Assembly (NCBI GenBank): GCA_963925605.1
Contig: CAWURY010000007.1
Location: 1 to 59,975 of the forward strand
Direction: 5' to 3'
Origin: Porticoccus sp963925605
GTDB taxonomy: Bacteria > Pseudomonadota > Gammaproteobacteria > Pseudomonadales > Porticoccaceae
DNA length: 59,975 bases
The number at the start of each line of letters is the position of its first letter. Position 1 is the stretch's first letter. The notes beneath the pieces are model-generated. The model did not search any database, was not told the DNA's origin, and saw only the letters and a list, made by a program, of their open reading frames with translations. Shown one piece after another: positions 8,219 to 17,391 of this stretch. Made by a program: the position numbers and the translations under genes.

Positions 8219-8431
8219 AACTAAAATTACGGCTTCGTTTATAGGATCTATGTAATCTGGGGATTTCATTAATTTATTAAACGTAGGCTAATGTGCGCCT
8301 TTATTAATGCCATTAGGTACAGATTATTTTCGTGATATTTTATTTAGCGCCTCTATATTTTATTTGCAAGTCCCAAGTTATTGAGTTTTATCCAAATTTT
8401 CTTTATTGATGAGCTTTATTTTGCCTTGACT

Positions 8432-8459
8432 TTGACTTTCTTGAGCATATAGTTATAGA
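8432..8459 (+). promoter_or_regulatory. Sigma-70 promoter of the dcw cluster (PmraZ)
   Basis: TTGACT (8432-8437), a 16-base spacer and TATAGA (8454-8459) give a good sigma-70 promoter. A second TTGACT copy at 8426 is an alternative -35. The predicted start of transcription falls inside the MraZ boxes just downstream. The preceding stretch (8219-8425) is AT-rich and shows nothing else I can name. Confidence 0.65.
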
Positions 8460-8460
8460 A

Positions 8461-8490
8461 GTGGATAGAAGTGGGTAAAAGTGGTTTTTA
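8461..8490 (+). promoter_or_regulatory. MraZ operator: three 10-base direct repeats
   Basis: GTGGATAGAA, GTGGGTAAAA and GTGGTTTTTA occur head to tail with an exact 10-base period. Each begins with GTGG. MraZ of E. coli and other bacteria binds GTGGG/TGGGN-type 5-base repeats separated by 5 bases just upstream of its own gene, so this is very probably the autoregulatory operator of the cluster. It lies right after the -10 element, where bound MraZ would block initiation. Confidence 0.8.
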
Positions 8491-8518
8491 TGGTTAGCGA
8501 ATAAGGCTGGGTGAGAGA

Positions 8519-8974
8519 GTGTTTAGAGGCAACAACGAAATCAATATCGATATCAAAGGGCGTATAGCAATGCCTGCAAGATATCGTGATGTATTAAGCG
8601 AAATATGCGGCGGAAATCTGGTTATCACTATTGATATACAGGATAAATGCCTACTGATCTACCCCCTTCATGAGTGGGAAATAATAGAGACGCAAATCGC
8701 AGCTCTTCCCTCTTTTAATTCAACCACACGAAAGTTACAAAGAATTTTGATTGGCCATGCCAGAGAAGTCAATCTGGATGCTAATGGGCGAATTCTGATC
8801 CCGCCAGAATTGAGGCAATATGCTGAACTAGAGAAAAAATTAATACTAATAGGGCAGCGTCATCGATTTGAGTTGTGGAGTGAGAGCAACTGGAATAAAG
8901 GAAGAGACAGCTGGCTAGCTGAAACTGGCGATGACTTGAAGATACCGGAAGAAATGCACTCTATTTCATTATAG
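8519..8974 (+). CDS. mraZ: Transcriptional regulator MraZ
   Basis: MraZ is a DNA-binding AbrB/SpoVT-fold protein that represses the division and cell-wall cluster from its own promoter. The 151 residues contain two tandem MraZ repeats: MFRGNNEINIDIKGRIAMP with RYR at the start, and ILIGHAREVNLDANGRILIPPELR near residues 78-101. They align along their length with E. coli MraZ (152 residues). The start is GTG at 8519, chosen because MFRG is the conserved N-terminus; the Shine-Dalgarno (GGGTGAGAGA) is weak. It is the first gene of the cluster and is followed by rsmH after 10 bases. Confidence 0.96.
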   Translation: MFRGNNEINIDIKGRIAMPARYRDVLSEICGGNLVITIDIQDKCLLIYPLHEWEIIETQIAALPSFNSTTRKLQRILIGHAREVNLDANGRILIPPELRQYAELEKKLILIGQRHRFELWSESNWNKGRDSWLAETGDDLKIPEEMHSISL

Positions 8975-8984
8975 GTAGAATTTT

Positions 8985-9920
8985 ATGTCAATAGAGGTAG
9001 GACATAAGGCTGTTTTGTTAAGAGAAGCGGTTGAGGCGCTTATTACCGACCCTGATGGTTTGTATGTTGATGGGACATTTGGCCGAGGCGGGCACGCGGC
9101 ACTGATATTATCTCAGCTAAGCGCAACTGGAAGTTTGATGGCGGTGGATAAAGACCCCAAAGCTTGCGAGATAGCGAAACAGAAATTTTCTAAAGATGCT
9201 CGTTTTGAGATAAAGCAAGCTTCATTTGCAGATATTCGCAAACTTATAACAGAGAGACAGCGCGAGGGAGAAATAAGTGGGGTGCTGCTAGATTTGGGCG
9301 TTTCATCTCCTCAGATTGATGACCCGATAAGAGGATTTAGTTTTTTGCGAGATGGCCCGCTTGATATGCGTATGAATCCAGATTGTGGGATTAGTGCTGC
9401 CGAATGGCTCTCGACAGCAAAAGAGAATGACATAGCTCAGGTCTTAAAAGACTACGGTGAGGAGCGATATTCCAAGCGTATCGCTCGTGCAATTGTCGCT
9501 GCTCGTGGCGATAAACCAATAACGCGCACCGGACAACTTGCAGCAATTGTTAAAGAAGCTAATCCGGCGTGGGAGAAAGATAAACATCCAGCAACAAGAG
9601 CTTTTCAAGGCATCAGAATTTTTATTAATCAAGAGTTGAAAGATCTTGAGAGTGTGCTGCCTGATATTTTAGAAATTATGGCAGTGGGTGGCCGATTAGT
9701 CATTATTAGCTTCCATTCTCTTGAGGATCGTATTGTAAAAAGATTTATTCGTGATCAGGAGAAAGGGAGGGTTATACCTAGAGGTTTACCTGTTATGGAA
9801 AAAGATATTATTAGGCGTTTGCGTTCGATAGGAAAGGCGGTCAAGCCAAGTGATCTGGAGGTTAAAGGCAATATAAGGGCTAGAAGTGCTGTGATGCGAA
9901 TTGCAGAGAAGCTGGTGTAA
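8985..9920 (+). CDS. rsmH: 16S rRNA (cytosine-1402-N4)-methyltransferase
   Basis: RsmH (MraW) methylates N4 of C1402 in 16S rRNA, the same nucleotide whose ribose is methylated by RsmI, also present in this window. The 311 residues contain HKAVLLREAVEAL, the SAM-binding VDGTFGRGGHAALIL, the LDLGVSSPQID motif, GFSFLRDGPLDMRMN, and FQGIRIFINQELKDLE. The length is the family norm. The stop TAA overlaps the ftsL ATG by one base. Confidence 0.97.
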   Translation: MSIEVGHKAVLLREAVEALITDPDGLYVDGTFGRGGHAALILSQLSATGSLMAVDKDPKACEIAKQKFSKDARFEIKQASFADIRKLITERQREGEISGVLLDLGVSSPQIDDPIRGFSFLRDGPLDMRMNPDCGISAAEWLSTAKENDIAQVLKDYGEERYSKRIARAIVAARGDKPITRTGQLAAIVKEANPAWEKDKHPATRAFQGIRIFINQELKDLESVLPDILEIMAVGGRLVIISFHSLEDRIVKRFIRDQEKGRVIPRGLPVMEKDIIRRLRSIGKAVKPSDLEVKGNIRARSAVMRIAEKLV

Positions 9921-10222
9921 TGTTGATCAGTATAGGAATGATTATGCTATCAGAGCCAAAAATTAAATTCTGGTTGTTCGTTTTATGGATCAGTGTAATT
10001 TTTTGTGCGCTTTCTGTGGTCCATGCCAGTAATGCTTGCCGGGCTCTTGCTAGCCAGCTGTCAACTCTCGAAGGAGAGTCAAACATTTTGCAGGAGATGC
10101 GGGGAAAATACTTGTTAGAAAAAAGCTCTTACACTTCATTGATTAATATTGAGAAAAAAGCAACAGATGAGTTGCAAATGCGAACCCCTCGGCAAGATGA
10201 AGTTATAGTCATTTTTCCGTAG
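9920..10222 (+). CDS. ftsL: Cell division protein FtsL
   Basis: FtsL is a small bitopic inner-membrane protein that forms the FtsQLB complex and activates the FtsWI septal synthase. The 100 residues show a short cytoplasmic tail, one membrane segment (about residues 15-34), a periplasmic coiled coil (about 40-80) and the conserved tail KATDELQMRTP. Sequence conservation is low, as usual for FtsL, so the call leans on topology and on position between rsmH and ftsI. The start at 9920 overlaps the rsmH stop; ATGs at 9938 and 9944 are possible. Confidence 0.88.
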   Translation: MLISIGMIMLSEPKIKFWLFVLWISVIFCALSVVHASNACRALASQLSTLEGESNILQEMRGKYLLEKSSYTSLINIEKKATDELQMRTPRQDEVIVIFP

Positions 10223-10254
10223 GTATTTTGGATAGTTACTAGGAAGAGTGTTGA

Positions 10255-12024
10255 GTGAAACTAAAGCAAAATAAGTTGACTGTCGCTCGCTGGCGCTATG
10301 CGTTAGTGATGGCTGTGCTTCTAGTATTGCCAGTAGCACTGATTTGGCACATTGCTGGATTACAGGTGTTGCCTGATGTAGATAAAGGCTATGAATTTCT
10401 TCAAGGAAAAGTCTCCGAAAGAATGGTTCGTAGGGAGGTCATTCCTGCTTATCGTGGGGTTATTACTGACAGATATGGCGAACCGCTTGCAATAAGCAGC
10501 CCTGTAATACAGTTAGTAGCCGAGCCTCGGCTAGTAGACGTCAACCATCCTAAATTTTCTGAGCTGGCTAAACACTTATCAGTAAGTAGCGCAAGTTTGA
10601 AGAAACGAGTTTTGAGGTATACCAAAAGACCATATCTGGTTTTGAAGGCAGGAAATTTTTTGCCTCCTGCGGTGGCTGAGAAAATTCTTGCCTGGAAAAT
10701 ACCTGGGATTTATGGACAAAAAACGTATAAACGCTTTTATCCTGCAGCCGAGGTGACGTCTCAGGTAGTCGGAATTACCGATGACGAGGAGAAAGGTCGT
10801 GAGGGGATTGAGCGGTCTTATGAAAACATACTAGCCGGTGTCCCTGGGCAGAAAAAATTCTTACAGGATCGAATGGGCAGCGTGATCAAAGATTTGGGGA
10901 CGGAGCGAAATGCTCAGCCTGGCGAAGCTATAACCTTAAGTATTGATATGAGGCTTCAGCATAAAGCTTACACTGAATTGCAGGATGCCGTTGCTAAACA
11001 TCAGGCAACTTCTGGGTCAATTGTAGTGATTGATGTGCATACTGGGGAAATTTTAGCAATGGCAAACCAGCCGTCTTACAATCCCAATGATACGAAAAAA
11101 TTAAATGGTGATCAATTTGCTCAAGGGGCTCGCAATAGAGCGATTTTAGATTTATTTGAACCAGGGTCGACTGTTAAGCCCTTTACTGTTTTGGCGGCCA
11201 TGGAGAGCAATAAAATATCGGCTGAATCAATTATTGATACAAATCCTGGCTACATTCAGATAGATAAAAAAAGAATAAAGGACGAGCATAATTATGGAGA
11301 AATTGGCCTTGCCGATTTACTCAAGAAGTCCAGTAATGTTGGCGCTATAAAATTAGGCCTAGCTGTCGATCCAGAAGATATGCATGACTTATTCTCACGC
11401 GTAGGTTTTGGGCAGGTTATTGGGACGGGTATCGCAGGTGAAAGTCCAGGAACACTGCCTGTTCATAAAAAATCGATGAAAATAGAAAGAGCAAACTTTG
11501 CCATTGGATATAGCTTGAGTGCCTCTGCCCTGCAGATTGCCCAAGCCTATGCAGTTTTGGCATCTGATGGATTAAAAAAACCGCTTACACTACTAAAAAC
11601 AGATAAGGCTCCCGAAGGAGAACAGGTGGTGAATGCAGAGCTAGTTGCCGTAGTTCGAAAAATGATGATAGGTGTTACTCGTAAAGGAGGAACTGCAGAG
11701 AAAGCGGCTATTTATGCTTATGACGTGGCCGGGAAGACAGGTACTGCTTACAAAAATATAGCGGGAGAATATGATGATAAGAGATATGTTGCATTATTTG
11801 CGGGCATAGCGCCAGCAAATAAACCGCGCCTAGTAACAGTGGTGATCATAGATGATCCCAAAGTAGGCGGACATACTGGAGGTCAGGTAGCTGGACCAGT
11901 ATATGCGAATGTTACAGAGAGAGCTCTTAGGGTGTTAAGAATCGCACCAAAAGTAGAGCTCAGCGATAGAGCTATTGCGCTGCGCGCTGAATCAAGTCCG
12001 ATAAGATTCGGGGGTGATATTTGA
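10255..12024 (+). CDS. ftsI: Septal peptidoglycan transpeptidase FtsI (PBP3)
   Basis: FtsI is the class B penicillin-binding protein that crosslinks septal peptidoglycan with FtsW. The 589 residues hold one N-terminal membrane helix (about 15-37), a pedestal domain, and the transpeptidase domain with active-site Ser305 in STVKP, Ser-Ser-Asn at 359-361 and KTG at 494-496. The length matches the family (E. coli 588). The start is GTG at 10255 with an AGGAAGAG site 6 bases upstream. The stop overlaps the murE ATG (TGATG). Confidence 0.97.
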   Translation: MKLKQNKLTVARWRYALVMAVLLVLPVALIWHIAGLQVLPDVDKGYEFLQGKVSERMVRREVIPAYRGVITDRYGEPLAISSPVIQLVAEPRLVDVNHPKFSELAKHLSVSSASLKKRVLRYTKRPYLVLKAGNFLPPAVAEKILAWKIPGIYGQKTYKRFYPAAEVTSQVVGITDDEEKGREGIERSYENILAGVPGQKKFLQDRMGSVIKDLGTERNAQPGEAITLSIDMRLQHKAYTELQDAVAKHQATSGSIVVIDVHTGEILAMANQPSYNPNDTKKLNGDQFAQGARNRAILDLFEPGSTVKPFTVLAAMESNKISAESIIDTNPGYIQIDKKRIKDEHNYGEIGLADLLKKSSNVGAIKLGLAVDPEDMHDLFSRVGFGQVIGTGIAGESPGTLPVHKKSMKIERANFAIGYSLSASALQIAQAYAVLASDGLKKPLTLLKTDKAPEGEQVVNAELVAVVRKMMIGVTRKGGTAEKAAIYAYDVAGKTGTAYKNIAGEYDDKRYVALFAGIAPANKPRLVTVVIIDDPKVGGHTGGQVAGPVYANVTERALRVLRIAPKVELSDRAIALRAESSPIRFGGDI

Positions 12025-13562
12025 TGGCAATGCTGAATAGGCCAATCACCCGAAGTCTAGGGAGCTTGATGCCAGAAGTTTTGTTTCCTGAAGAATTAAT
12101 CAATTTGAAGATTTCGGGCCTCTGTCTCGATAGTCGACTGATTAAAAGTGGCGATTTATTTATTGCGATCCCTGGTTCTTTGCATGATGGACGAGATCAT
12201 ATTCAGTCATCGCTTAAGGCTGGGGCTGCAGTCGTACTTGCTCATGCAGATGGCCTTTCTCTTCAGGAGTATGACAGGGTAGTGCCGATAACAGATTTGA
12301 ATAAGAAAATAAGTGAAATTTCTGGACGATTTTATTCCGATCCATCCCATAACATAGCACTGACTGGCGTGACTGGAACTAATGGAAAAACCACCTGTAC
12401 GCAATTATTGGCACAGTTATTTAGTCTTACAGGTAATCCTGTTGGAGTTATCGGGACTTTGGGTTATGGGTGCGTAAAGAATGGAATACCTGAGCTGAGT
12501 GGCGAGGGAATGACGACACCCGATCCTGTTACTCTTCAGGCAGTTATGGCTAGCTTTGTGTACCTCAATATAGATAAAGCGGTTATGGAAGTGTCTTCTC
12601 ATAGTCTCAGTCAATTTAGGGTCCATGGTTTATTATTTGATACAGCCATATTTACTAATTTAAGCCATGATCACTTAGATTATCATGGCGATTTTGCCAG
12701 TTATGCTAACGCTAAGAAACAGTTGTTTGCCATGCCTGATCTACAGAATGCTGTGATTAACGAGGATGATTCTATCGGTCTAGAGATAGCCAAAGAGCTG
12801 CCATCGTCGGTAAATATATGTACCTTCTCTTTGGTGAATCCAAGAGCAGCTATTTACGCCAAGGATATAAGGTTATCAGCATCAGGTATTGAGGCGAAGA
12901 TTTTTACCCCCTGGGGTAATGGTGTGCTCAAGAGCCAGCTTATCGGTAGGTTTAATTTGCTCAATTTACTGGCTGTTATTGGGGCTGCTTGCTGCCAAGG
13001 ATTGGTTTTCGAGGAGGCTATAAGATTGATGCCTCAACTTACCTCGGCGCCAGGGCGTATGGAGGTTATTTCTGGTTTGGGTAGTTCTGGCGATGCCGGA
13101 ATTTTTAAACCAGCAATTGTGGTGGATTTTGCTCACACTCCGGATGCCTTAAAAAATACGCTAGAGACTTTGCAGGAATTCTGTCATGGAAAATTATGGT
13201 GTGTATTTGGGTGTGGGGGTGATCGGGATAAAGCTAAACGGCAAAAAATGGGCAATATTGCTAGCCAGCTAGCAGATCAAGTGGTTGTGACAAGCGACAA
13301 TCCTCGGGGAGAAAGCCCAGAAACGATTATTAATGAGATTCTTTCCGGTGTGACCTCCAAAGTAAACACTGATCGATCGTCCGTTCATGTGATTCCAGAT
13401 AGAAGACAGGCTATTAATTTTGCTGTTCAGTCTGCCGCCAAGGAGGATATTGTTTTAGTCGCCGGAAAAGGACACGAGCTGTATCAACTTACCGGAGATA
13501 AAAAGATATCTTTTAGTGACCAGGTTGAGGCCAGGTTAGCCCTGCAGAAGAGGGGTGGCTAG
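12024..13562 (+). CDS. murE: UDP-MurNAc-tripeptide synthetase (meso-diaminopimelate ligase)
   Basis: MurE adds meso-diaminopimelate to UDP-MurNAc-L-Ala-D-Glu in the cytosol. The 512 residues show the Mur ligase ATP loop TGTNGKTT, the central domain with NLSHDHLDYHG, and the C-terminal domain with D425-N426-P427-R428, the DNPR signature of meso-DAP-specific enzymes as opposed to lysine-adding ones. The ATG at 12024 overlaps the ftsI stop; a TTG three bases earlier is less likely. The stop is directly followed by the murF start. Confidence 0.97.
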   Translation: MAMLNRPITRSLGSLMPEVLFPEELINLKISGLCLDSRLIKSGDLFIAIPGSLHDGRDHIQSSLKAGAAVVLAHADGLSLQEYDRVVPITDLNKKISEISGRFYSDPSHNIALTGVTGTNGKTTCTQLLAQLFSLTGNPVGVIGTLGYGCVKNGIPELSGEGMTTPDPVTLQAVMASFVYLNIDKAVMEVSSHSLSQFRVHGLLFDTAIFTNLSHDHLDYHGDFASYANAKKQLFAMPDLQNAVINEDDSIGLEIAKELPSSVNICTFSLVNPRAAIYAKDIRLSASGIEAKIFTPWGNGVLKSQLIGRFNLLNLLAVIGAACCQGLVFEEAIRLMPQLTSAPGRMEVISGLGSSGDAGIFKPAIVVDFAHTPDALKNTLETLQEFCHGKLWCVFGCGGDRDKAKRQKMGNIASQLADQVVVTSDNPRGESPETIINEILSGVTSKVNTDRSSVHVIPDRRQAINFAVQSAAKEDIVLVAGKGHELYQLTGDKKISFSDQVEARLALQKRGG

Positions 13563-14942
13563 TTGATCAACACATTAATGCTCTCGAAAATGGCCTTAGA
13601 GTACGGCGGAACAATTGTGTATCCAGACTGCTACTTTCAGTCTGTGTCGACAGACAGTCGTAATTTAAAGGAAGGTCAATTATTTGTTGCCCTCAAAGGA
13701 GAGAAATTTGATGGGCATGAATTTATTTCGTTGATTGCATCTCAAGCAAGCGGATTGGTGGTTGAGCGCCCAATGATTGACCTAGTCATGAGCCAGTGGG
13801 TAGTTCCTAGCACAACTGAAGCGCTAGGACAGATTGCTGCAGCTAATCGTAAGAATTTTAATGGATGCTTAATTGCGATAACAGGAAGCTGCGGGAAAAC
13901 TTCAGTCAAAGAGATGATTGCGGTCATTCTTAAAAAGACAGGATCGGTATTATTCACACAAGGAAATCTAAATAACGAAATTGGAGTTCCTTGCACTTTG
14001 ATGGAGATTAGCTGTGAGCATGATTATGCGGTCATTGAAATGGGTGCAAAAGCTATTGGAGATATAGATTATCTCTGTGGCCTTGCTAAGCCGAATGTTG
14101 CTTTGATAAACAATATTTTACCTGCACATCTTGAAAGTTTTGGCACTCTTAGTGATATTGCTAAAGCGAAAGGTGAGATCTACAGGAATCTCTCTGCCGG
14201 AGATACTGCAGTTATCAACCTTGATGAGAGTTATGCTGAGATGTGGTATGAATCAACAAATGCAAGGATCTTGAGTTTTTCAATTAACAAAGTTCGTGCC
14301 GATTTTACTGCTAAGAATCTTATCTTAAAAGACAACGGCTGCTATAGCTTTATTTTAGTTACTCCTGAGGGAGAATCACCCATATCTCTTGCTTTAAGCG
14401 GGAAACACAATGTTGCAAACGCAATTGCAGCAGCAGCTTGTTCTTATGCGGCAGGTGCTCCGTTGCCTTCTATTGTAGACGGTTTGAATAATCTAAAACA
14501 GGTACCAGGCAGGATGCATCTTGAGAAGCTATCTTCTGGAGCCACTTTTATTGATGACAGCTATAACGCAAACCCGAGTTCAGTGAAAGCAGCCATTGAT
14601 AGCCTTGTGGAGATCCAAGGCCTTCATATCTTAATATTAGGCGATATGGCAGAGCTTGGTGATGATGAAGTCTTCTTGCATGCTGATATAGGGAGCTATG
14701 CTCTAAATAAAGGCGTGGATATTCTTTTAACCCTTGGTCCTCTGTCTTTTTATGCGGCTAGAGAATTTGGCCAAAGTGGTCAGCACTTTAAGAGCAAGCA
14801 AGAATTGATTAGTTATCTAAATAGCGATGAATTTTTAAACTCAGGTTCGCTTGATTTCGGATCAGTCATCCTGGCAAAGGGGTCAAGATTCATGGTTATG
14901 GAAGATATATCTCAGCTAATAAAAAAATTAGGAGAGACTTAA
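13563..14942 (+). CDS. murF: UDP-MurNAc-pentapeptide synthetase (D-Ala-D-Ala-adding)
   Basis: MurF ligates D-Ala-D-Ala to the UDP-MurNAc-tripeptide, completing the cytosolic pentapeptide precursor. The 459 residues carry DSRNLKEGQLFVALKGE in domain 1, the ATP loop ITGSCGKTSVKE, the ENEIGVP-type NLNNEIGVPCTL block, and DDSYNANPSSVKAA. The first codon is probably TTG at 13563, directly after the murE stop, because GAGGGG lies 7 bases upstream. The first in-frame ATG (13578) has no ribosome site. The stop abuts the mraY ATG. Confidence 0.96.
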   Translation: MINTLMLSKMALEYGGTIVYPDCYFQSVSTDSRNLKEGQLFVALKGEKFDGHEFISLIASQASGLVVERPMIDLVMSQWVVPSTTEALGQIAAANRKNFNGCLIAITGSCGKTSVKEMIAVILKKTGSVLFTQGNLNNEIGVPCTLMEISCEHDYAVIEMGAKAIGDIDYLCGLAKPNVALINNILPAHLESFGTLSDIAKAKGEIYRNLSAGDTAVINLDESYAEMWYESTNARILSFSINKVRADFTAKNLILKDNGCYSFILVTPEGESPISLALSGKHNVANAIAAAACSYAAGAPLPSIVDGLNNLKQVPGRMHLEKLSSGATFIDDSYNANPSSVKAAIDSLVEIQGLHILILGDMAELGDDEVFLHADIGSYALNKGVDILLTLGPLSFYAAREFGQSGQHFKSKQELISYLNSDEFLNSGSLDFGSVILAKGSRFMVMEDISQLIKKLGET

Positions 14943-16025
14943 ATGCTTATCTGGTTGGCCGATTATTTAGCGCAGTATTTTGCTGGTTTTGGCGTGGTTC
15001 AGTATATAACTTTCCGAACAGTCATGGCTGCACTAACCTCTCTAGGAATCTCGTGTATTTTTGGGCCATGGATGATTCGTCGTCTGGCTTACCTTCAAGT
15101 TGGACAGCCAGTTAGGAGTGATGGCCCGACTAGCCATTTAACTAAGACCGGAACACCAACCATGGGGGGGGTATTGATACTCTTATCCATCTTTGCTAGT
15201 ACGCTTCTTTGGTCGGATCTTTTCAATCACTATGTCTGGATAGTTCTGCTGACGACTTTTTTGTTTGGAGTTATTGGTTGGGTCGATGATTATCGGAAAG
15301 TAATTAAAAAGAACTCTCAGGGTATTTTGGCTAAATGGAAGTATTTTTGGCAGTCATTGATAGGAATAATAGTCGCAGCGATTCTTTACAAGATGGGTAG
15401 CATTGGTGCTGAAAACGAACTAATAGTGCCTTTCTTTAAAGATATAGCATTTCCGCTAGGCATGCTCTATGTCGTGCTCACTTATTTTGTAATTGTTGGC
15501 AGCAGTAATGCAGTAAATCTTACGGATGGCCTAGATGGTTTGGCCATTATGCCTATAGTTTTAATTGGTGGCGCCTTGGGATTAATAGGTTATCTGGTGG
15601 GACATGTAGAGTTTGCAGAATATTTGCATATTCCTTATGTGGTTGGCGCTGGAGAGGTAGGGGTATTTTGTGCCGCGCTTGCTGGGGCTGGTATGGGTTT
15701 TCTCTGGTTTAACACGTACCCTGCTCAAATTTTTATGGGAGATGTTGGATCATTGTCTTTGGGTGCAGCCTTAGGTGTTGTGGCGGTAATAGTTAGACAT
15801 GAAATTGTTTTTTTTATTATGAGCGGCATTTTTGTTATGGAGGCAGTGTCAGTGATGATGCAAGTAGCTTCTTTCAAGCTAACTAATCGTCGAATTTTTC
15901 GTATGGCCCCAATTCACCATCACTTTGAATTAAAAGGCTGGCCTGAACCTCGAGTCATCGTTAGATTTTGGATTATCACGGTCATGCTGGTGTTGCTTGG
16001 CTTGGTAACACTGAAGCTTAGGTAG
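14943..16025 (+). CDS. mraY: Phospho-MurNAc-pentapeptide transferase MraY
   Basis: MraY transfers phospho-MurNAc-pentapeptide to undecaprenyl phosphate, making lipid I at the inner membrane. The 360-residue protein has about ten membrane segments and the family motifs TPTMGG, VDDYRKV, the Mg-binding NAVNLTDGLDGLA, MGDVGSL and APIHHHFE. The length equals that of E. coli MraY. It starts directly after murF with no intergenic base. Confidence 0.98.
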   Translation: MLIWLADYLAQYFAGFGVVQYITFRTVMAALTSLGISCIFGPWMIRRLAYLQVGQPVRSDGPTSHLTKTGTPTMGGVLILLSIFASTLLWSDLFNHYVWIVLLTTFLFGVIGWVDDYRKVIKKNSQGILAKWKYFWQSLIGIIVAAILYKMGSIGAENELIVPFFKDIAFPLGMLYVVLTYFVIVGSSNAVNLTDGLDGLAIMPIVLIGGALGLIGYLVGHVEFAEYLHIPYVVGAGEVGVFCAALAGAGMGFLWFNTYPAQIFMGDVGSLSLGAALGVVAVIVRHEIVFFIMSGIFVMEAVSVMMQVASFKLTNRRIFRMAPIHHHFELKGWPEPRVIVRFWIITVMLVLLGLVTLKLR

Positions 16026-16032
16026 TAAGGGA

Positions 16033-17391
16033 ATGGATGTACCAATGAGGCAGTTAATAGCAAGCAATAAACTCAAAATGGTAGTAGGTATTGGCGCTAC
16101 AGGACTTTCTGTGGCTCGGCATCTGTCTCAATTGGGACAGCATTTTGTGATGCTAGATACTCGCCAATATCCTCCTTTGCTTGAGCAGTTTAAAGTCGAA
16201 TTTCCAGATATATCAATATTGCTAGGGGAGCTCGCTATTGACAGCTTTAAGAATGCCGATGAGATCATTCTGAGTCCTGGGCTGTCTAGGCAAATCCCAG
16301 CTATTCAAATTGCGATCGACTTAAATATCCCAGTAATAAATGATATTGAATTGTTTTCTCGATCTGCTAAGGCCCCTATTATTGCTATTACAGGTTCAAA
16401 TGGTAAAAGTACTGTCACTACAATAGTGGGAAAGATGTTGGTTGCTGCAGGTCATTCGGTGGGTGTTGGTGGAAATCTAGGCACGCCTGCGCTTGAATTG
16501 CTGGATGAGAAGGTGCAGTTTTATGTTTTAGAGTTATCAAGTTTTCAGTTGGAGTCTATTGGCAGTCTGTGCGCTGAAGTAGCAGTAGTACTTAATGTCA
16601 GTGCAGACCATATGGATCGCTACAAAACACTACTGGATTACCATCAGGCCAAGCACCGAATTTTTAATGGGGCTCGCCAAGTGGTAGTTAACCGGAATGA
16701 CAGGCTAAGTACGCCGCTGGTTGGAGACAAAGTAAAAATATGGAGCTTTGGCCTTGACCGTTCAGATTTTAATGGTTTTGGATTAGTTTCTGAAGATGAT
16801 GGGCAGTCATGGTTGACTTATGGGTTTGAGAAATTAATGCCTGAGAATGAACTTGGAATAAAAGGGTCGCACAATACAAGTAATGCTCTTGCTGCTTTGG
16901 CCTTGGGCTCAGCAGTGCATCTACCCTTGAGTTTAATGCTGCAAGTGTTACGTCAATTTACCGGGCTACCTCATCGGTGCCAGACAATAAGAGTTCTACA
17001 TGGCGTAACTTATATTAATGATTCTAAAGCAACAAATTTGGGTGCTACTTTGGCCGCAATTAAGGGGCTTGGCTGTAACAATAATATAATTTTGATTGCT
17101 GGCGGCCAGGGAAAAGGACAAGATTTTTCAATTCTTTCGACTGCGCTAACTGGAATGGTTAGGCAGCTTGTATTGATGGGCGAAGCCGCACCTGAAATAG
17201 GCAATGCTGTTTTTGGAAAAATAGACACCATGTATGCAATAAACATTGAGTGTGCAGTGAGAGCATCTTGTGAAATTGCACAGCCGAGCGACATTGTGTT
17301 GTTGTCCCCGGGATGCTCAAGCTTTGATATGTTTGCTAATTTTGAAGATAGAGGCGAGAAATTCATTTGCGCAGTAGGAAATTTGAGATGA
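16033..17391 (+). CDS. murD: UDP-MurNAc-L-alanine:D-glutamate ligase
   Basis: MurD adds D-glutamate to UDP-MurNAc-L-Ala. The 452 residues contain an N-terminal Rossmann-like domain (VVGIGATGLSVARHL), the ATP loop ITGSNGKSTVTT, VLNVSADHMDRY and NDSKATNLGATLAAI. Two starts are plausible, ATG at 16033 or at 16045; a TAAGGG run lies just upstream but is badly spaced for both. The stop overlaps the ftsW ATG (ATGA). Confidence 0.97.
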   Translation: MDVPMRQLIASNKLKMVVGIGATGLSVARHLSQLGQHFVMLDTRQYPPLLEQFKVEFPDISILLGELAIDSFKNADEIILSPGLSRQIPAIQIAIDLNIPVINDIELFSRSAKAPIIAITGSNGKSTVTTIVGKMLVAAGHSVGVGGNLGTPALELLDEKVQFYVLELSSFQLESIGSLCAEVAVVLNVSADHMDRYKTLLDYHQAKHRIFNGARQVVVNRNDRLSTPLVGDKVKIWSFGLDRSDFNGFGLVSEDDGQSWLTYGFEKLMPENELGIKGSHNTSNALAALALGSAVHLPLSLMLQVLRQFTGLPHRCQTIRVLHGVTYINDSKATNLGATLAAIKGLGCNNNIILIAGGQGKGQDFSILSTALTGMVRQLVLMGEAAPEIGNAVFGKIDTMYAINIECAVRASCEIAQPSDIVLLSPGCSSFDMFANFEDRGEKFICAVGNLR

